This document shows positions 17,949 to 25,967 of a stretch of DNA of 39,987 bases, in pieces. Source of the stretch: Actinomycetales bacterium (GTDB taxonomy: Bacteria; Actinomycetota; Actinomycetes; Actinomycetales; Actinomycetaceae); contig JAATFD010000022.1 of the NCBI GenBank assembly GCA_015655375.1, forward strand, positions 1-39,987. Reading direction: 5' to 3'. Positions within the stretch are counted from its first letter, which is position 1; each line of letters begins with the position of its first letter. A model generated the notes under the pieces. That model was given only the letters and a program-made list of their open reading frames with translations. It ran no database searches and was not told the origin of the DNA. Made by a program: the position numbers and the translations under genes.

Positions 17949-17994
17949 GAAGCCCGGAGCTCGCCGTCGTCGGGACGGTGGAGATCCGGGCTTC
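17949..17994. terminator. Hairpin between convergent glgP and VIT genes
   Basis: A 10-bp perfect stem GAAGCCCGGA / TCCGGGCTTC encloses 26 nt that contain a second small stem (CCGTC/GACGG). It lies between two convergent stops and probably ends both transcripts. Confidence 0.65.
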
Positions 17995-18012
17995 GTGCTG
18001 TGTTGGGGCGGT

Positions 18013-18828
18013 CTAGATGCTGCCACTGACCCCGAAGAGATGGCCGATGCCGTAGGTCAGGACCATTGCTGCCGTTCCGCCCAGGAGCAATCGAGTGATG
18101 GCACGGCCGAGCGGTGCCTGACCGAGCCAGGCGCTGACCCAGCCGGTCACGGCCAGCGCGACGAGGACGGCGACGAAGGTCGCGGGAATCCGCGTGGCGG
18201 CCGGGAGCAGCAGCATCGTCAGGAACGGCAGGGCCGAGCCCGCCAGGAATGATACGAAGGAGCTGGCTGCCGCGGTCCAGGGATTCGTCAAGTCGTCGGG
18301 ATCAATGTTGTGCTCGGCGCGCAGGTGGGCGTCCACCGCGTCGCGCTCGGAGAGCTCGTGGGCGACGCGGGCAGCTGTGTCGGGGGTGAGCCCGCGGTCC
18401 TCCCACAGTCGGGCCAAGCGGGATTCTTCGGCGGTGGGATCGAGGTCGAGGGCGCGCTCCTCCTCGGCGACGAGCTGGCGCTCCGTGTCGCGTTGGGTGG
18501 AGACGGAGACGTATTCGCCCACGGCCATCGACAGGGAGGCCGAGGCGATTCCTGCGATCCCGGCCACGGAGATCGCGGTCATGTTTGCGGGATCCGCTGC
18601 GGCGACTCCGACCAGCAGGCCGGAGATCGAGACGATCCCGTCATTGGCCCCGAGGACACCAGCGCGCAGCCAGTTGAGGCGCGACGAGATCGAGCCCTCG
18701 TTGCGTGTGGCCTCGAGGTGGTTCTCGGGGAGGGAATCGGGGGTCGCGGCAGGGGTGGTGACAGTCGGTGTGGCGCCCTCGCGCCGAGGGCGGCCGATAA
18801 GGGTCGAGACGAGGGACGCTGTACTCAT
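18013..18828 (-). CDS. VIT1/Ccc1-family transporter (iron/manganese)
   Basis: A 271-residue membrane protein of the vacuolar iron transporter family, which moves Fe2+ or Mn2+ out of the cytosol. Hallmarks: a short N-terminal segment, LRAGVLGANDGIVSISGLLVG (helix 1 with the metal-path Asp), MAVGEYVSVSTQRDTE at the end of helix 2, a cytoplasmic Glu-rich metal-binding region, then helices 3-5 (SFLAGSALPFLTMLLLP; TFVAVLVALAVTGWV; LLLGGTAAMVLTYGIGHLFG). ATG at 18828 is chosen because TAACGT lies 7 nt upstream; an ATG at 18852 would fall inside the promoter. Metal specificity cannot be told from sequence. It is monocistronic; a DtxR-like regulator lies elsewhere in the window at 34374. Confidence 0.9.
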   Translation of the reverse strand: MSTASLVSTLIGRPRREGATPTVTTPAATPDSLPENHLEATRNEGSISSRLNWLRAGVLGANDGIVSISGLLVGVAAADPANMTAISVAGIAGIASASLSMAVGEYVSVSTQRDTERQLVAEEERALDLDPTAEESRLARLWEDRGLTPDTAARVAHELSERDAVDAHLRAEHNIDPDDLTNPWTAAASSFVSFLAGSALPFLTMLLLPAATRIPATFVAVLVALAVTGWVSAWLGQAPLGRAITRLLLGGTAAMVLTYGIGHLFGVSGSI

Positions 18829-18835
18829 GAGGACA

Positions 18836-18868
18836 ACGTTATTGCTGGTCATCGCTTGTTTCCAGCAA
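18836..18868 (-). promoter_or_regulatory. Promoter and candidate operator of the VIT gene
   Basis: On the minus strand TGGAAA (18864-18859), 17 nt, TAACGT (18841-18836), then 7 nt to the ATG. A perfect 7-bp inverted repeat TTGCTGG-13 nt-CCAGCAA (18842-18868) spans the promoter spacer and -35. It is upstream of the predicted start of transcription, so it would act as a DNA site rather than an RNA hairpin. It does not resemble a DtxR iron box. Confidence 0.45.
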
Positions 18869-19054
18869 GGAAAGGCGGGCCTTGGAGTGAGCAGGGCTGC
18901 CTCAGCACAGGCCCCTGACCTGCGGCTTCTTGGGCCCAAAGTCCCATGTATTTCTGGACGTGACTGATGTCATACTTCGGGATGCCGAGCTAGTTGGCGC
19001 CTGGTCAGGAGAGGAGTGTGCGTCAACCTCGACGACCGGAACCTGCTCGTGAAC

Positions 19055-20158
19055 TCAGTAGTTCATCTGCATCGCGGAGCGGACCTCGTCCAGCGTCGCA
19101 TCGGCCTCCGCATTGGCCGCGGCATTGCCGGCATGGAGAACCTCGAGGAGGTAGGCCTCGTCGGCGACGAGTTCGGCCCGTTTGGCGCGCACCGGGGCGA
19201 GCATCTCGTTGACGGCCTCGGTGGCCAGTGTCTTGAGGGCGCCCGCACCCTTGTCGCCGATCTGGTCGGCGATGGCCTCGGGTGTTTGCTCCGTGGCGAT
19301 CGAGGCGATGAGCAGGAGGTTCGAGACCTCGGGGCGGTTGACTGGATCGAAAGTGATCACCCGGTCGGCATCGGTCTTCGCCTTGCGCAGCATCTTCGCG
19401 GTCTCATCGGCGTTCATCCGCAGCTCGATCGTGTTCCCGCGGGACTTCGACATCTTCTCCCCATCGGTCCCGAGGATGTCCGGTGCCTCCGACAACAGCG
19501 CGTCGGGGCGACGGAAGACGGGGCGGTCTGTGTCGGCCCGGCCGTAGCGACGGTCGAAGCGCTGGGCGATCAGTCGGGTCTGTTCGATGTGGGGCAGCTG
19601 GTCCTGGCCGACCGGGACGATGTTGGCCTTGCAGAAGAGGATGTCGGCGGCCTGATGGACCGGGTAGGTCAGCAGCAGACCGGACATGGCGCGTCCATCC
19701 GTGGCATCCAACTCCGCCTTGACGGTCGGGTTTCGGTGGAGCTCGGACTCGGTGACGAGTGAGAGGAAGGGCAACATCAACTGGTTGAGGGCGGGGACGG
19801 CCGAGTGGGTGAAGATCGTCGATCGGTCGGGATCGATGCCCGAGGCGATGTAGTCGGCGATCATGTCGAGCACCCGCTGACGCAGGGTCCCGACCCCGTC
19901 ACGGTCGGTGATGACCTGGTAGTCGGCGATGAGGAACCACGAGTCCACTCCAGCGTCCTGCAGGCGCGCCCAGTTCTTCAACACCCCGAGGTAATGGCCC
20001 AAGTGCAGGCTCCCCGTCGGGCGTGCTCCGGAAAGCATCCGGAAGGGGGACGCATCCTGCGCGATGGCTGCCTCGATCTCCTCCGAGCGCGCAAAGGAGC
20101 GCGCAAGGGAAGCCTCGTTGGTCGAATTGGCGAGTCGGTCTTCGCTGGTCGTGGTCAC
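19055..20158 (-). CDS. trpS: Tryptophanyl-tRNA synthetase
   Basis: A 367-residue class I synthetase that charges tRNA-Trp in the cytoplasm. The HIGH-type signature is LHLGHYLG within ARPTGSLHLGHYLGVLKNW; the KMSKS loop is intact in GEKMSKSRGNTIEL. Family elements LTYPVHQAADIL and VGQDQLPHIEQTR are present. The first 35 or so residues are a Ser/Glu/Ala-rich extension ahead of the fold. GTG at 20158 is chosen because TAGAAT lies only 6 nt upstream and no ribosome site is visible. It lies downstream of glgX on the same strand, but its own promoter and the 202-nt gap suggest separate transcription. Confidence 0.97.
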   Translation of the reverse strand: MTTTSEDRLANSTNEASLARSFARSEEIEAAIAQDASPFRMLSGARPTGSLHLGHYLGVLKNWARLQDAGVDSWFLIADYQVITDRDGVGTLRQRVLDMIADYIASGIDPDRSTIFTHSAVPALNQLMLPFLSLVTESELHRNPTVKAELDATDGRAMSGLLLTYPVHQAADILFCKANIVPVGQDQLPHIEQTRLIAQRFDRRYGRADTDRPVFRRPDALLSEAPDILGTDGEKMSKSRGNTIELRMNADETAKMLRKAKTDADRVITFDPVNRPEVSNLLLIASIATEQTPEAIADQIGDKGAGALKTLATEAVNEMLAPVRAKRAELVADEAYLLEVLHAGNAAANAEADATLDEVRSAMQMNY

Positions 20159-20164
20159 GGGCCG

Positions 20165-20170
20165 ATTCTA
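20165..20170 (-). promoter_or_regulatory. -10 element of trpS, leaderless arrangement
   Basis: TAGAAT on the minus strand, 6 nt before the GTG start. The rest of the 202-nt gap up to glgX shows no gene, no leader peptide and no clear terminator, so there is no sign of tryptophan attenuation. Confidence 0.55.
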
Positions 20171-20360
20171 ACCGGGTGGCGCGGTGCATTGGACCGGCGT
20201 CCGGGTGGGCACGGGGGATGCCGGGAGGCAGACGGCACCACTCGCTCATCATGCGAGGAGAGGCCTGTGGCACTAATGCAGCGATTTGTGGTGCTCTGTG
20301 TCGTTCCGTGTCTTCGACGTCGACACCAAATTCCGGTCGAGATCGAAGAACTCGAGGCCC

Positions 20361-22715
20361 TCACGCTTGCCTGGGGTCCTCGGCCGACATCAGGACCACC
20401 ATCGACAGTGGCTCGACCTCGACGACTGACTGTGAGCTCACCAGCTCGACCCCGGAGGGCCTGGACTCAGAGGAGACCTCCGGATCGATCCCGTCGCGCG
20501 GCCGGTACCAGGCTTCATCGAGCGGGTCCTCGGCGTCGACATCGATTCCGCCATCCGAGGGCGAGGACCACGAGGTGTCCATGACGACCAGCCAGTCCTC
20601 GCCGTGCCCCTCGGCTACCGTGACGCTGGCGTTGTCCAGTGTTCCGTTGACGATGACGAGGCCGTCGCGATCTCCGACCGGCGCTCCGGATCGGAGCATC
20701 TGGAAGACGCGGTTCTCCTCACTGGTCCAGCCGCCCTGGGGAATCGACGCGCCGTCCCGCGTGTACCACGAGACATCGGGCAGAGGATCGGGTCCGCTCG
20801 GACGCCCGTTGGCGAAACGGCTCGGGCGCAGCACCGGGTGGTCCCGGCGCAGCCGCAGCAGCCACCGGGTCGTGCGCAGCTGATCGAGTTGATCGACCGA
20901 CAGATCCCAGTCGACCCAGGACAGGGGCCCGTCCTGGCAGTAGGCATTGTTGTTGCCGTACTGGGTCCGCTGGATCTCGTCGCCGGCCGTCAGCATCGGC
21001 GTGCCCGCTGAGATCAACAGAGTCGTCAACAGGTTGCGCTGGGAGCGCTGCCGGGACGGGAAGAGATCCTCGACGAATCCGGTCGCGTCGCGGGCGTCCT
21101 CGTCGAGCACCGAGGACGCGACCGAGCCCTCGAGCCCGTGGTTCCACGAGAGGTTGTTCGACGAGCCGTCCCGGTTGCGCTCGAGGTTCGCCATGTTGTG
21201 CCGGTGGTCGTAGGCCGTGAGGTCTGCCAGCGTGAAGCCATCGTGGGAGACGACGTAATTCACGGATCCTCGTGGGCCACGGTCCGCGCCCTCGCCATGG
21301 GTGAAGAGGTCCGCGGACCCCGACAGCCGTGTCGCGAGGTCGGTGGGCCCATGGGCGGGTCGGCCCATCGACAGATTGTGGACGTCGGCCAACCAGAACC
21401 CCCGGGCCGAGTCGCGGAAGCGGTCGTTCCATTCGGAGAAGGGAGTCGGAAAGTTCCCGGTCTGCCACCCGCCCGGGCCGATGTCCCAGGGCTCGGCGAT
21501 GAGCTTCTCCTGCGTCAGGTCCTCGTCGGTGGCGATGGCGACCAGCAGCGGATGCAGAGGGCTGTATCCCGAGGCGAAGCGTCCCAGCGTCGCGGCCAGG
21601 TCGAAGCGGAACCCGTCCACACCGACCTCCCGCGACCAATACCGCAGGGAATCGAGGACCATCTGCGCCGTGCGCGGGTGCGCAACATCGACCGTGTTGC
21701 CCGTGCCGGTCACGTCGACCATCTGCGTCGGACGTGAAGGAGTGTGACGGTAGTAGAGCTGGGAGTCGAGGCCTCGCCAGCTCAGGGTCGGCCCGGAGTC
21801 CCCGCCCTCGCACGTGTGGTTGTAGACGACGTCGAGGATGACCTCGATGCCGGCCTGGTGGAGGATCGAGACCATGCCCCGCACCTCATCGACGACGGCC
21901 TGGGCTCCGCGTGCCTGCGCGGATTCGGTCGCGTAGGACGGCTCAGGGCTGAAGTAGGACAGAGTCGAATAGCCCCAATAGTTGGAGAGCCCCCGCTCGA
22001 CCAGGGACAGCTCGTCCTGCTTGGCGTGGATCGGCAGCAATTCGACAGCGGTGACACCCAGCGCATGCAGGTAGGCGACGGAAGCGGGGTGGGCGAGTCC
22101 AGCGTAGGTGCCACGCAAACGCGCGGGAACTCCGGGCATCCCGAGCGTGAATCCCCTGACGTGCAGCTCATAGAGGACCGTGTGGTTCCAGGGCGTGCGG
22201 GGTTTGGGCGCCAGATCGAAGTGCGAGCCGACGACGACCGAGGACGGGACATGGCCGGCTGAGTCGAGTTCGGACTTCACCAGGGGATAGGTCGTCGGGT
22301 AGAGGTCGTCGTCGACCTGATGGGCGTGGATCTCAGGCCCAGGATCGACCTTGCCCTCAAGACCACGTCCGTAGGGATCGAGCAGCAGTTTGGCGGGGTT
22401 GTGGTAGAGCCCGCCATCGGGGTCCCACGGCCCGTGGACGCGGAACCCGTAGCGGGTTCCCTCACCATATCCGTCGAGGTGGCCGTGCCAGATGCCTGAC
22501 TCCGGGCCGAGTAGGCGCCACCGTTGTTCGAAACGGGGACCTCCCTCGGAGGTGACGCAGAAGTCGACGGCACTGGCATGGCGGGCGACGACAGCGATGT
22601 CGAGGCCGCCGTCGCGTACGTGGACCCCGAGGCGCTGTGGGGTCGGGTCGGAGGCAGGGATCCACGTCGGGGCGGGTTCTCTCCATGAGGGCGTCCCGAC
22701 GGGTCGTGGATCCAT
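20361..22715 (-). CDS. glgX: Glycogen debranching enzyme GlgX (isoamylase type)
   Basis: A 784-residue GH13_11 enzyme that hydrolyses alpha-1,6 branches of phosphorylase-trimmed glycogen. An N-terminal CBM48-like domain (GYGEGTRYGFRVHGPWDPDGGLYHNPAKLLLDPYG is the family block, residues 76-110) precedes the barrel: YELHVRGFT, ELLPIHAKQDE, NYWGYSTLSYFSPEPSYA, VILDVVYNHTCEGG, nucleophile Asp372 in DGFRFDLAATLGR, LIAEPWDIGPGGWQ, and VSHDGFTLADL. The C-terminal domain is extended by an acidic tail of about 70 residues compared with enterobacterial GlgX. ATG at 22715 is the only start, because an in-frame TGA lies 9 nt upstream of it. The gene stands apart from the glgE operon but completes glycogen breakdown with glgP. 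Confidence 0.95.
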   Translation of the reverse strand: MDPRPVGTPSWREPAPTWIPASDPTPQRLGVHVRDGGLDIAVVARHASAVDFCVTSEGGPRFEQRWRLLGPESGIWHGHLDGYGEGTRYGFRVHGPWDPDGGLYHNPAKLLLDPYGRGLEGKVDPGPEIHAHQVDDDLYPTTYPLVKSELDSAGHVPSSVVVGSHFDLAPKPRTPWNHTVLYELHVRGFTLGMPGVPARLRGTYAGLAHPASVAYLHALGVTAVELLPIHAKQDELSLVERGLSNYWGYSTLSYFSPEPSYATESAQARGAQAVVDEVRGMVSILHQAGIEVILDVVYNHTCEGGDSGPTLSWRGLDSQLYYRHTPSRPTQMVDVTGTGNTVDVAHPRTAQMVLDSLRYWSREVGVDGFRFDLAATLGRFASGYSPLHPLLVAIATDEDLTQEKLIAEPWDIGPGGWQTGNFPTPFSEWNDRFRDSARGFWLADVHNLSMGRPAHGPTDLATRLSGSADLFTHGEGADRGPRGSVNYVVSHDGFTLADLTAYDHRHNMANLERNRDGSSNNLSWNHGLEGSVASSVLDEDARDATGFVEDLFPSRQRSQRNLLTTLLISAGTPMLTAGDEIQRTQYGNNNAYCQDGPLSWVDWDLSVDQLDQLRTTRWLLRLRRDHPVLRPSRFANGRPSGPDPLPDVSWYTRDGASIPQGGWTSEENRVFQMLRSGAPVGDRDGLVIVNGTLDNASVTVAEGHGEDWLVVMDTSWSSPSDGGIDVDAEDPLDEAWYRPRDGIDPEVSSESRPSGVELVSSQSVVEVEPLSMVVLMSAEDPRQA

Positions 22716-22748
22716 GATGCGTGGTCATCTCCAGGTTCTGGGGTGCGG

Positions 22749-22779
22749 GTCCGGTACCGGACACCTCCAGTGAATTGTA
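22749..22779 (-). promoter_or_regulatory. glgX promoter with 14-bp palindrome downstream
   Basis: On the minus strand a consensus-like TACAAT (22779-22774) is followed 11 nt later by the perfect palindrome GTCCGGTACCGGAC (22762-22749), which lies in the expected 5' leader of glgX. It could be an operator (roadblock position) or a short RNA hairpin. The etfB gene diverges from the same 152-bp region. Confidence 0.45.
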
Positions 22780-22867
22780 CGTGGGGCCGCCAGGTCGGCA
22801 CTGCGACGTGACGATCGTGACGCCCACCACCCGGGAGTACAACGTCGTATGTGGCACGCTGGAAGGC

Positions 22868-23683
22868 ATGAGAATCGTGGTGTGTGTCAAGCACGTGCCA
22901 GACATCCAATCGGACCGGCGCATCGAGGACGGGCGGCTGGTGCGCGGCGAGGATGACGTGCTCAATGAGCTCGACGAGAACGCGGTGGAGGCCGCCGTCT
23001 CCCTGATCGAGGACAACGGGGGCGAGGTCATCGCCCTGACGATGGGGCCCGAGGACGCCCACGACGCGATCCTGCGGGCGCTCCAGATGGGCGCCGATCG
23101 GGGCGTCCTCGTCAGCGACGAACGGTTGGCAGGCTCCGACGCGATCGGGACCTCTGTCGTGCTTGGGGCAGCGATCCGACGGATCAGCTCCGACACGCCG
23201 GTCGACCTCGTCATCACGGGAATGGCCAGTCTGGACGGACTGACGTCGATGAATCCACCCGCCCTCGCGGCCCAATTGCATCTCCCGTTCCTCGGGCTGG
23301 CCCACGCCCTGTCAGTCGCTCCGACATCGGACTCGACCGATGGCACGGGAATCTGGTCGGTGCAGATCGAACGGTCCGCGGACGGTTTCGATGACGTGCT
23401 TCGAGCCCGCACTCCTCTCGTCCTGTCGGTGACCGACCAGATCAATGAGCCCCGTTACCCGAGCTTCAAGACGATGAAGGCCGCACGGAGCAAACCCGTC
23501 GACGAATGGGACCTCGACGATCTCGAGGCCTTCGAGGAACACGACGAACTGGACCAGCCGCTCTCGGCCGTCCGTGTGCTTGACGCCGAGGAGCGCATGC
23601 GCTCCGAGGAACACACGATCGTCACCGACTCGGGTGACGCGGGCGAGCGCCTGGCCCGGTACCTTCTCGATGAGGTGAAGTGA
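22868..23683 (+). CDS. etfB: Electron transfer flavoprotein subunit beta
   Basis: A 271-residue EtfB, the AMP-binding half of the ETF heterodimer that carries electrons between flavin dehydrogenases and the membrane. The N-terminus MRIVVCVKHVPD is the family signature, followed by DENAVEAAVSLIEDNGGEVIALTMGPEDA, LVITGMASLDG and the C-terminal segment RYPSFKTMKAARSKPV. The ATG at 22868 starts exactly at this signature. It is followed by etfA with a 2-nt gap between the stop and the chosen start. No acyl-CoA dehydrogenase or ETF-quinone oxidoreductase is in the window, so the electron donor is unknown. Confidence 0.96.
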   Translation: MRIVVCVKHVPDIQSDRRIEDGRLVRGEDDVLNELDENAVEAAVSLIEDNGGEVIALTMGPEDAHDAILRALQMGADRGVLVSDERLAGSDAIGTSVVLGAAIRRISSDTPVDLVITGMASLDGLTSMNPPALAAQLHLPFLGLAHALSVAPTSDSTDGTGIWSVQIERSADGFDDVLRARTPLVLSVTDQINEPRYPSFKTMKAARSKPVDEWDLDDLEAFEEHDELDQPLSAVRVLDAEERMRSEEHTIVTDSGDAGERLARYLLDEVK

Positions 23684-23685
23684 TC

Positions 23686-24693
23686 ATGGCAGAGACTCCC
23701 ACACTCGATGCCCCCGTTGTCGTCATCACCGACCACAGGGGGGACGTGGACTCCGGCTTTGCCCTGACGGGCCCGTCGGCGCAGTTACTGACCCTGGCCC
23801 GGGCCCTGACGTCGGGCGAGATCGTCGCCATTGCCCTGAACCCGAGCCCAGATCTGGCGGCACTCGGCGCACAGGGCGTCAGCCGGGTGCTCGTTCCCGA
23901 CCTGGCGGAGCATTCACCGCGGGTCAGCGCGATCGTCGCCGACGCCGTGCGCGCGTGCCTGGAGCAAGTGCCGGACGCCGTGGCGACCCTGTGTGTCTCC
24001 AATTATCGCGGGCGTGAGGTCGCCGGTCGAGTGGCCGCCCGACTCGGGTCAGGTGCGGCCGTCGACGTGACGGACGTCGAGGTCGTCGACGGTCGTCTCC
24101 AGGCCCGCAAGACGGCGTTGGCGGGATCGTGGACGACGCGTCTCCAGGTCACTCGCGGGATGCCCGTCATCGGCGTGCGTCCCTCGAGCATCGAGGCTGT
24201 CCCGGCGCCGTCGCCGACCTCTCCCGAGGTCGTTGCCGTCGCGGTCGCCTACACCCCGGAGGCGCTCGCCGTCGAGGTCGTGTCCTCCCGACCGCAGCCC
24301 ACAACCGGGCGGATCGCGTTGACCGAGGCGCAGACCGTCGTGGCCGGCGGTCGCGGTCTGGAGGGAGATTTCTCCCTGGTCGAGCAGCTGGCCGACGCGC
24401 TCGGCGGTGCGGTCGGCGCGACCCGCGTCGCCACCGACGAGGGATGGGTCGCGAAGTCCGCCCAGATCGGCCAGACCGGAGTCTCTGTCGCTCCCCGGCT
24501 CTACATCGGGCTCGGAATCTCCGGAGCGATCCATCACACCGCAGGCATCCAGGCGGCCGAGCGCATCGTGGCCGTCAACGAGGATCCCGACGCCCCGATC
24601 TTCGGGATCGCGGACTTCGGCATCGTCGGGAACCTGTTCGAGGTTGTCCCCCAGGCGCTCGAGGTCCTGCGCCGCGCCGACTCCGGGCGGTGA
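23686..24693 (+). CDS. etfA: Electron transfer flavoprotein subunit alpha
   Basis: A 335-residue EtfA, which binds FAD in its C-terminal domain. The N-terminal domain has VTDVEVVDGRLQARKTALAG; the FAD domain has VVAGGRGLEGDFSLVEQLA, GWVAKSAQIGQTGVSVAP, the family motif YIGLGISGAIHHTAGI, and FGIADFGIVGNLFEVVP. ATG at 23686 is chosen because GAGGTGA lies 8 nt upstream, rather than a GTG at 23680 that overlaps the etfB stop. Its stop overlaps the GTG of the cysteine desulfurase gene (GTGA). EtfBA next to a NifS-like gene and mnmA is a conserved actinobacterial arrangement, also found in mycobacteria. Confidence 0.96.
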   Translation: MAETPTLDAPVVVITDHRGDVDSGFALTGPSAQLLTLARALTSGEIVAIALNPSPDLAALGAQGVSRVLVPDLAEHSPRVSAIVADAVRACLEQVPDAVATLCVSNYRGREVAGRVAARLGSGAAVDVTDVEVVDGRLQARKTALAGSWTTRLQVTRGMPVIGVRPSSIEAVPAPSPTSPEVVAVAVAYTPEALAVEVVSSRPQPTTGRIALTEAQTVVAGGRGLEGDFSLVEQLADALGGAVGATRVATDEGWVAKSAQIGQTGVSVAPRLYIGLGISGAIHHTAGIQAAERIVAVNEDPDAPIFGIADFGIVGNLFEVVPQALEVLRRADSGR

Positions 24694-25967
24694 GCACGAC
24701 GCTCCAGGAGGAGATTCCCCGGCCGCAGCGGCACTACCTTGACCACGCCGCGACGACGCCGGTGCGTGAATCGGCGATGCAGGCATGGGTGAATGCCACG
24801 CGCATGCTGGACGAGAACCCGGGAAACCCGGCAGCCCTGCACTCCGGGGGCCGCACGGCACGCCGGATGCTTGACGATGCCCGCGAGCGCGTGGGTGCGG
24901 CACTGGGTGCGGATCTCCACGAGGTTGTCTTCACCTCGGGGGCGACCGAGGCCGATGCCCTGGCCGTTGCGGGAGGCGCGAGGGGCGCGCGCGCCGCGGA
25001 TGAACGGCGCACGGGCGTCCTCGTCTCCCGGATTGAGCACGACGCGGTCGGCGACCAGCGTGAGGTTCTCGAGCCCGATGGCTTCCAGTGGCGGCTGCTG
25101 CCTCTGGATCGGAACGGTGTGAGCGTCATCGACGCCGATGCCGTTCACGAGGGCGGGTCCACCACGGCGTTGGCCTCGATGTCGCTTGTCTGCTCGGAGA
25201 TCGGGACACTCCAGCCGGTGGACGTCCTCGTGGCCGCATTGGCAGGGACCGCGGCGCTCGTCCACACCGACGCCGCGCAAGCGGTGGGCTGTCTCGATGT
25301 CGACTTCCACCGCCTCGGTGTCGATCTCCTGAGCATCGGGGGACACAAGATCGGGGCCCCCGTCGGCACGGGGGCACTGCTCGTGCGCCGTGGCCTGAGT
25401 CTCATCACCGACCGGCCTGGCGGGGGACAGGAACGCAAGCTGCGCTCGGGCACCCCCGATGTCGCCGGAGCGGTCGCGCTCGCGGTTGCGCTGGAGGAGA
25501 CGGTCGCCGAGCGTTCCGTGACGGTCGCTCACCTGAGCGCGCTGCGGGACCGCCTGCTCGCAGGTCTGCCCGCGCGCGTCACTCCGACCATTCCAGCGAG
25601 CGTGGCGACGACACCCGCGATCGTCCACCTGTCCCTGCCGACCCACCATCCCGAAGCCCTGCTGATGGCAATGGACGCCGCTGGAGTCATGGTCTCGGCC
25701 GGGTCTGCCTGTCACGCCGGGGTCACCCGGCCCTCCCAGATCGTCATGGAGATGGGACGCGACGAAAGCGCGGCGCTCGGGGTCCTGCGCGTGTCCATGG
25801 GAGCGATGACGACCGAGACCGACGTCGACGCACTGCTAGGTGCTCTTCCCCACTCACTGGCGGCGGCCCGGGCCCTGGACGGGCGTGACGCCGGTCGGAC
25901 TCGTACGATGGCGACGCCCACATCCGCTGGGGCACATCGATCCGAATCTGAGGAGATCCCCGCATGA
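24690..25967 (+). CDS. Cysteine desulfurase (NifS/IscS-like)
   Basis: A 425-residue class V PLP enzyme that takes sulfur from cysteine as a persulfide. It starts PQRHYLDHAATTPVRESA, has EVVFTSGATEADALAV, VHTDAAQAVGCLDV, the PLP lysine Lys220 in LLSIGGHKIGAP, RSGTPDVAGAVALAVAL, and the active-site cysteine Cys341 in SAGSACHAGVTRPS. GTG at 24690 overlaps the etfA stop and gives the normal N-terminus. Its stop overlaps the ATG of mnmA, so the most likely role is sulfur donor for tRNA 2-thiouridine synthesis. A last stretch of about 30 residues is variable and contains the mnmA ribosome site. A housekeeping role in Fe-S assembly is also possible. Confidence 0.94.
   Translation: MSTTLQEEIPRPQRHYLDHAATTPVRESAMQAWVNATRMLDENPGNPAALHSGGRTARRMLDDARERVGAALGADLHEVVFTSGATEADALAVAGGARGARAADERRTGVLVSRIEHDAVGDQREVLEPDGFQWRLLPLDRNGVSVIDADAVHEGGSTTALASMSLVCSEIGTLQPVDVLVAALAGTAALVHTDAAQAVGCLDVDFHRLGVDLLSIGGHKIGAPVGTGALLVRRGLSLITDRPGGGQERKLRSGTPDVAGAVALAVALEETVAERSVTVAHLSALRDRLLAGLPARVTPTIPASVATTPAIVHLSLPTHHPEALLMAMDAAGVMVSAGSACHAGVTRPSQIVMEMGRDESAALGVLRVSMGAMTTETDVDALLGALPHSLAAARALDGRDAGRTRTMATPTSAGAHRSESEEIPA

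Noticed and set aside
18829-19054. Possible DtxR iron box or small gene between VIT and trpS
   Set aside because: No 19-bp DtxR-type palindrome and no convincing ORF; only the TTGCTGG/CCAGCAA repeat stood out.
20159-20360. Possible trp attenuator or leader peptide before trpS
   Set aside because: The -10 box is 6 nt from the start codon, leaving no leader; no Trp-rich short ORF.
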